Part shown: piece by piece, positions 59,801-64,000 of the stretch
Layout: every line of letters starts with the position of its first letter
Position numbering within the stretch: position 1 is the first letter of the stretch
Assembly: GCF_040939455.1 (NCBI RefSeq)
Contig: NC_134120.1
Coordinates: 52,467,001-52,531,000 of the forward strand
From: Microcebus murinus
Taxonomy: Eukaryota; Chordata; Mammalia; Primates; Cheirogaleidae
Direction: 5' to 3'
DNA length: 64,000 nucleotides
Made by a program: the position numbers and the translations under genes
Notes under the pieces: generated by a model
Databases searched by the model: none
Told to the model about the DNA's origin: nothing
What the model saw: the letters and a program-made list of their open reading frames with translations, nothing else

Positions 59801-60164
59801 TTCCCTGCGTAATAAACATGCTTTTGATGTCCCTAAACACATCGCCATCAAATAAAAACACATCATGCAACAGTGAACCTGGTGTCTATTTTTCCAGACT
59901 TATGTATAAAACTTTGATTACCTAGAGTCTCAGTAACAAGAAACTTCAAATAACTGAATATTTTTCTCTTTACAGAGTAAAGAGCCAAGGGCAAGAAAAC
60001 ATAAGAATTTAAGGTTTAGTCAAAAGACCGTTTCTAGTTCATGTTTCAGGCTGGGCAAATATTCAGGTCATCTCCCAGGTCTTCCATGTAGATGTGGGTA
60101 CATGGGTTTTAATTCTTACTCACCTGTATTTCTTGTGTAATACTGGATAAAATGGAAGCACATT
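56811..60164. other. Largely unique noncoding sequence
   Basis: No confident repeat or gene over 3.3 kb. The 145-codon reverse frame at 57660-58097 has no recognisable domain. A 24-bp tandem duplication (TGGTCAGGTTTGGGTCAAAC, then CTGT) is at 59323-59364. Confidence 0.4.
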
Positions 60165-60285
60165 TAGTGAATACCCACAGATACCAGGCCCTGCCCTGGG
60201 TGTTTTCACCAATACTCTCTCAGTTATCACTCTCTAATAACTCTGAGGTAGGTTTCATCACCATGGGGTTCAAACTTCAGTTAGA
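60165..60285 (-). repeat. MIR SINE, reverse
   Basis: ACCAGGCCCTGCCCTGGGTG, then TAATAACTCTGAGGTAGGTT, then TCATCACCATGGGGTTC is the reverse MIR 3' half. Confidence 0.75.
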
Positions 60286-60289
60286 TTCC

Positions 60290-60365
60290 TGGGTCAGTGT
60301 TCTCTTGTGGGTTCCTCGACCTCTCAGGTAACATGCTCTGTGAGCTGTTAAAAAAATGAGGATAT
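60290..60365 (+). repeat. MIR fragment, forward, cut by L1
   Basis: TCCTGGGTCAGTGTTCTCTT, then GGTTCCTCGACCTCTCAGG, then TTAAAAAAATGAGGATAT resembles the forward MIR core. It stops where L1 copy 2 begins. Confidence 0.5.
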
Positions 60366-61805
60366 GGTCGGGAGGATCAAGATGGCGGATGAGAAACACC
60401 GACCGAAAGAGTGTCTCTGCAGAAAAGACAGATTCTAGCAGAAATTAGAAAAAAAAAGCAAGAAGGCGAGCATACATCAGACGAGGGCCGGAAGGAGGGT
60501 TACCTGAGACCCCAGGAGACTCCATGGGAGGAGGCTACGGAGGAGAACTGGAAGCTGAGACCGCCAGAGCAGCCCGGAGACCAGTGGGAAGGGTAGGTGG
60601 ATAAATCACCTTTCCCCTCCCCTGCATTTGGGACTGCTGGTGGGCTCCCCAGCGGGTGGAGAGACCTGCAGACACCAGCCCAGAGACGGCCGCCACCAGC
60701 TAGCGGTGAGCCTGTAGTGGGAGCGGCACCAGACTCCCAAATCCCTCCCTCGGGGCACCTCCGTGTGCACAGACCAGAGCCGCGCGGCAGGCGCCATATT
60801 GCCTCCTCCTCCCCTCCGCCAACCCTACCCGCGGCTGCCCAGAGAGACAATACAGCCACCAGCCAGAGGCACCTCCAGGGAACGGGACCGTCCCTTTTGG
60901 GACCCTACAGCTGACTAAGGGGAACTCAGACTGTGAGCTCCCTACCCGCCAGCCCTCCCAGGTGCTGCTAGCACCGTGTTCCCAGGAGAACAGTGCTGAC
61001 TCAGAGGCTGAGAGACATAGACCCAGCTTTGGCTCCCTGTGGGTGAATTGGGACCGGAACTCCTCTCCCTGGTGGGGATACAGTTTGAACTCTGGGACCC
61101 AGAGGTCGGAGCTGCAGACCAGATACCGTGCACCGAGGTCTAGCATTGCTGGGGCACAGAAGGGATATTTGTGAACAGCCTGCTGAGATGTGTGTGCCTC
61201 CAGGGGCAGATCAGCGTCCTAGAGGGCAACCCTCCCCCCAAAGGGAGGCCATGCGTCCAGCCCAGGTGGCGTTCCTGCGCAGGGAACCTCCCCGCCGGCA
61301 TCACAGTCCGGGGCGGCCTGGTGGCTTGTGGTCTGGCCTGCTGGCAGAGGCCCAGGAGTAGCTGCGGAGTTGGGGAGGGTGGAAAGAAGCGAGGCCTGCT
61401 CCAGACTGCGGGTCTCAGACAGCCCCACCCCCACACCCAGACTTTCTGGCTGAGCAGGACCATTCCAGGCCCGCCCTGACAGCTTTCCCTGGAAGCAGAG
61501 AACAGAACTTTGATCCCTGCTAACGACATTGGTGGTACCTGAGGGCAGGCTTACCCAACCCAGCTCCGCCCAGAACAAGAGCTGATAACAGGACACAAAA
61601 TCAACAGCACAGCCTGTTCCTCCAAGCAGGCGCCACCTACTGACAGGGACGGCATCCTGCACAGCCTTTTCACGGCACCCAATGACTCATTATACAGGGA
61701 GTGGTCGAATCTCACCCACAGACACCATCTAATGGCTCAGAAACTAAACAAGGTGTGTGAATACCCAAACAAAAACCTAAAGGAAAGAAAGAACAACTGA
61801 TTGAC
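60366..61805 (+). promoter_or_regulatory. L1 5' UTR, copy 2
   Basis: The 1.44-kb 5' UTR is longer than the roughly 0.9-kb human L1 5' UTR. It is GC-rich with many CpGs (for example CGGGGCACCTCCGTG near 60750 and CCGCCGGCATCAC near 61290). It should hold the internal Pol II promoter. Open frames of 100-150 codons on both strands are present but differ from copy 1 through stops and show no domain, so they are not called as genes. Confidence 0.8.
60378..60388 (+). promoter_or_regulatory. YY1-type site at L1 5' end
   Basis: CAAGATGGCGG lies 12 bp inside the element. In human L1 a YY1 site of this type near nt 13-21 fixes the transcription start. The same motif and position here imply the same job. 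Copy 1 has lost this segment. Confidence 0.7.
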
Positions 61806-62798
61806 ATGGGAAAAAATCAGCGAAGGAACTCTGGAAATATGAAGAACCAAACGGAAAACTCTCCCCCAAAGTGGAGCCCCAGCCCCCTAGAAACGGACAC
61901 CAACCAAAATCAGGCAACCAATATGACAGAAGAGGAATTTTGTCTGTGGATCATAAGAACACTCACCGAGCTGCAACAACAACTCAATAACCAACACAAA
62001 GAAACCACAAAAAGCCTCCAGGACATGGAAAAAGAAATAGACACAATGAAGAAAAGTTTAACCAAACTCCTGGAAATGAAGAATCAATTCAGGGAACTAC
62101 AAAATACAATGGAAAGTCTCAAGAACAGGGTAGATCAAACAGAAGAAAGAATCTCAGAGATTGAAGATAACACCCTCCAACTAAATAAAACCATCACAGA
62201 GACAGAGCAGAGAAACAAGAGAAAAGAGCAAAGCCTACAAGAGATGTGGGATTATGTGAAGAAACCTAATGTGAGGGTCATAGGGTTACCCGAAGGGGAA
62301 GAGGACAACACCCAAGGGTTGGACAAGCTATTTGAAGATATAATAGAGGAAAATTTCCCAGGCCTTGCTAAAAATCTCGATATACAAGTTCAAGAAGCTC
62401 AGAGGACCCCTGGGAGATTCAATGCAAACAGGAAGACGTCACAACATGCAGTCATCAGACTGACCAAAATATCAACTAAAGAGGCCCTTCTAAGAGCTGT
62501 AAGACAAAAGAAGCAAGTGACATACAAGGGAAAGCCAATTCGAATAACACCAGACTTCTCTAATGAGACTTTACAAGCAAGGAGAGACTGGGGCCCCATT
62601 TTCACTCTTCTGAAACAAAACAATGCCCACCCTAGAATCTTATTCCCTGCAAAACTAAGCTTCATATATGAAGGAGAAATAAAGACATTCTCAGACAAGC
62701 AAAGTCTCAGAGAATTCACCAAGACAAGACCAGCCCTACAAGAAGTACTCAAAACAGTGTTATGCACAGAACACCATAATAAAAACTCACGAATATAA
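61806..62798 (+). CDS. L1 ORF1 protein (RNA-binding chaperone), intact
   Basis: 330 codons with no stop, close to human ORF1p (338). It starts MGKNQRRNSGN. Residues about 48-150 form a heptad-rich coiled coil (LQQQLNNQHKETTKSLQDME, MKKSLTKLLEMKN, VDQTEERISEIED) that trimerises the protein. The RRM starts with VRVIGLPEGEED at about 157. The C-terminal domain includes QHAVIRLTKISTKEALLRAV (213-232) and ITPDFSNETLQARRDWGPIF (247-266). ORF1p coats L1 RNA and is needed for retrotransposition in cis. The start matches copy 1 and is the first ATG of the conserved frame. ORF2 follows after 39 bp. Confidence 0.95.
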   Translation: MGKNQRRNSGNMKNQTENSPPKWSPSPLETDTNQNQATNMTEEEFCLWIIRTLTELQQQLNNQHKETTKSLQDMEKEIDTMKKSLTKLLEMKNQFRELQNTMESLKNRVDQTEERISEIEDNTLQLNKTITETEQRNKRKEQSLQEMWDYVKKPNVRVIGLPEGEEDNTQGLDKLFEDIIEENFPGLAKNLDIQVQEAQRTPGRFNANRKTSQHAVIRLTKISTKEALLRAVRQKKQVTYKGKPIRITPDFSNETLQARRDWGPIFTLLKQNNAHPRILFPAKLSFIYEGEIKTFSDKQSLREFTKTRPALQEVLKTVLCTEHHNKNSRI

Positions 62799-62837
62799 AA
62801 ACAACCAAAACCCAAAGATTAAAGGCCAGATAATACA

Positions 62838-63773
62838 ATGGCTCAAGAGAGAAATCAAAGCAACAACATCCAACCCAACAGAATGAACAGTAATCTACCT
62901 TACCTATCAGTTCTCTCAATAAATGTGAATGGCTTAAACTCTCCACTCAAGAGACATAGGCTGGCTGAATGGATAAGAAAATACAGGCCAAGTATATGCT
63001 GTCTTCAGGAAACACATCTAACCTGCAAGGATGCATATAGACTAAAAGTAAAAGGGTGGAGATCAGTATTCCAGGCAAGTGGAAGCCAAAAGAAGGCTGG
63101 CGTGGCAGTTCTAATTTCAGACGATTTAGTTTTTAAACCAACAAAAGTAGTGAAAGACAAAGAAGGTCATTATATAATGGTGAAGGGCACACTTCAACAA
63201 GAAGAGATAACAATTTTAAATATATATGCACCCAACTTAGGTACACCCAGTTTCATAAAGCAAAGCTTACTGGATCTAATCAAATGGATTAATAGCAACT
63301 CCATAATCACTGGAGATCTCAACACCCCACTGACAGCACAAGACAGATCCTCCAAACAGAAAATTAATAAAGAAATAATGGACTTAAACAAAACCTTGGA
63401 ACAACTGGGTCTGACTGACATCTACAGGACATTCTACCCAAAATCCACTGAATATACGTTCTTCTCATCAGCTCACGGGACATTCTCTAAGATTGACTAT
63501 ATCCTAGGACACAAAGAAAATCTCAAGAAATTTAAAAAAATAGAAATCATACCATGTACCTTCTCAGATCACAGTGGAATAAAAGTAGAAATCAACCCTA
63601 ACAGAAACACACATTTCGACACAAAAACGTGGAAATTAAACAACCTCCTACTAAATGATTACTTCATAAATGAAGAAATCAAGATGGAAATAAAAAAATT
63701 CTATACTCCTACACTGCTGGTGGGACTGCAAATTAGTTCAACCTCTGTGGAAAGCAATATGGAGATACCTTGA
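62838..63773 (+). CDS. L1 ORF2 truncated: complete endonuclease, no reverse transcriptase
   Basis: 311 codons. Residues about 16-255 are a full apurinic-like endonuclease that nicks the target DNA in target-primed reverse transcription. The expected catalytic set is present: Asn29 (SINVNGLN), Glu58 (LQETH), Asp160 and Asn162 (TGDLNTPL), Asp220 (SKIDYI), Asp244 and His245 (FSDHSG). The conserved WKLNNLLLNDYF follows at 265-276. After residue about 288 (MEIKKF) the sequence jumps to the ORF2 C-terminal region in the wrong frame ([13 protein letters not shown]) and stops. The reverse transcriptase, with its YRPIS and FADD motifs, is gone. The start is set by homology to copy 1 (MAQER). Confidence 0.93.
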   Translation: MAQERNQSNNIQPNRMNSNLPYLSVLSINVNGLNSPLKRHRLAEWIRKYRPSICCLQETHLTCKDAYRLKVKGWRSVFQASGSQKKAGVAVLISDDLVFKPTKVVKDKEGHYIMVKGTLQQEEITILNIYAPNLGTPSFIKQSLLDLIKWINSNSIITGDLNTPLTAQDRSSKQKINKEIMDLNKTLEQLGLTDIYRTFYPKSTEYTFFSSAHGTFSKIDYILGHKENLKKFKKIEIIPCTFSDHSGIKVEINPNRNTHFDTKTWKLNNLLLNDYFINEEIKMEIKKFYTPTLLVGLQISSTSVESNMEIP

Positions 63774-64000
63774 AGCGATACAAGTGAATCTACCATTTGA
63801 TCCAGCAATCCCATTGCTGGGCATCTACCCAAAAGATCCAATGACACTCTCCAAAAAAGACACCTGCACTCGAATGTTTATAGCAGCACAATTCATAATT
63901 GCAAGGCTGTGGAAACAGCCCAAGTGCCCATCAATCCAAGAATGGATTAATAAAATGTGGTATATGTATACCATGGAGTACTATTCAGCTCTAAGAAACA
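63706..64000 (+). pseudogene. L1 ORF2 C-terminal remnant after the deletion, runs off window
   Basis: In the +1 frame relative to the endonuclease, this stretch encodes the normal ORF2 C-terminus ([62 protein letters not shown]) and is open up to the window edge. The absence of stops suggests the deletion is the main defect. It cannot be translated as part of the ORF2 frame. Confidence 0.9.

Larger units (their letters stand above)
60366..64000 (+). mobile_element. L1 copy 2, young, internally deleted; runs off window
   Basis: A lemur L1 starting GGTCGGGAGGATCAAGATGG. It has a 1.44-kb 5' UTR, an intact ORF1, a 39-bp inter-ORF spacer, and an ORF2 whose endonuclease part is intact. At about 63700-63706 the sequence jumps to the last part of ORF2, skipping roughly 2.6 kb when aligned with copy 1 (about 48275 to 50855). 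The remaining C-terminal segment continues to the window edge. The 3' UTR, A-tail and right target duplication lie outside. Ordered CpGs in the 5' UTR and open frames suggest it is much younger than copy 1. Confidence 0.95.

Noticed and set aside
60500..61662. Antisense frames of 119-148 codons in the L1 5' UTR (ORF0-like?)
   Set aside because: Human L1 has a short antisense ORF0, but these frames are not preserved in copy 1 as one consistent protein and do not share the position or features I would expect.
1..64000. Functional tRNA, snRNA or protein-coding gene recognised with confidence
   Set aside because: Apart from the dead 7SK copy and L1 frames, I found no tRNA cloverleaf, no snRNA and no multi-exon coding pattern that I could support by reading alone.

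Overview
This window is nuclear DNA from a primate, most likely a lemur. Two Alu elements (10281-10621 and 18597-18932) carry the extended middle region (a linker reading AAATAGAAAGAAATTAATTG, then GGCCAAC, plus a GACGCCACGGCACTCACTC segment) that I know from lemur Alu families and not from anthropoid Alus. The rest is typical mammalian intergenic or intronic DNA: MIR and L2 fragments, MaLR LTRs, MER5A-like and mariner DNA transposons, microsatellites and several generations of L1. I see no convincing multi-exon protein-coding gene. Three short stretches (33498-33857 minus, 25831-26268 minus, and a splice-acceptor-like site at 53768-53784 plus) could be single exons and are given low confidence.

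Layout. 0-10 kb: unique sequence with a TG microsatellite, a 0.37-kb inverted-repeat pair around a 1.27-kb spacer, MIRs and an old Alu. 10-24 kb: a lemur Alu at the 3' end of a reverse L1, an LTR-like segment next to an MLT1-type LTR, MIR and L2 pieces, two more Alus, a TTCC tract, a second MLT1-type LTR and a Hsmar1-like mariner 5' half. 24-42 kb: mostly unique sequence with MIRs, two candidate exons, a MER5A-like element, a 1.35-kb L1 3' fragment, a third MLT1-type LTR and an Alu. 42.8-53.1 kb: a nested block. A mariner of about 1 kb abuts an old L1. That L1 is interrupted first by a 7SK RNA retropseudogene and then by a nearly full-length 6.6-kb lemur L1 with broken ORFs. Just downstream, a MIR is split by a 182-bp inverted copy of part of the old L1. 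53-60 kb: unique sequence with MIRs. 60.37-64 kb: the 5' part of a second, better preserved L1 with an intact ORF1 (330 codons) and an ORF2 that keeps the complete endonuclease domain. Its ORF2 is then fused, through a large internal deletion, to the extreme C-terminal region out of frame. This element runs off the window.

Working parts. The L1s encode the machinery (ORF1 RNA chaperone, ORF2 endonuclease and reverse transcriptase) that would also have mobilised the Alus and, in the usual model, the 7SK copy. I found no new enzymatic system. The most notable items are the L1 with intact ORF1 and endonuclease but no reverse transcriptase, the local inverted templated-looking insertion at 52718-52899, the tailless 7SK copy with a perfect 15-bp target duplication, and a Hsmar1-type mariner in what looks like a lemur genome. 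Repeat family names rest on recognised consensus motifs and were not checked with RepeatMasker; boundaries are approximate unless a target-site duplication is given.
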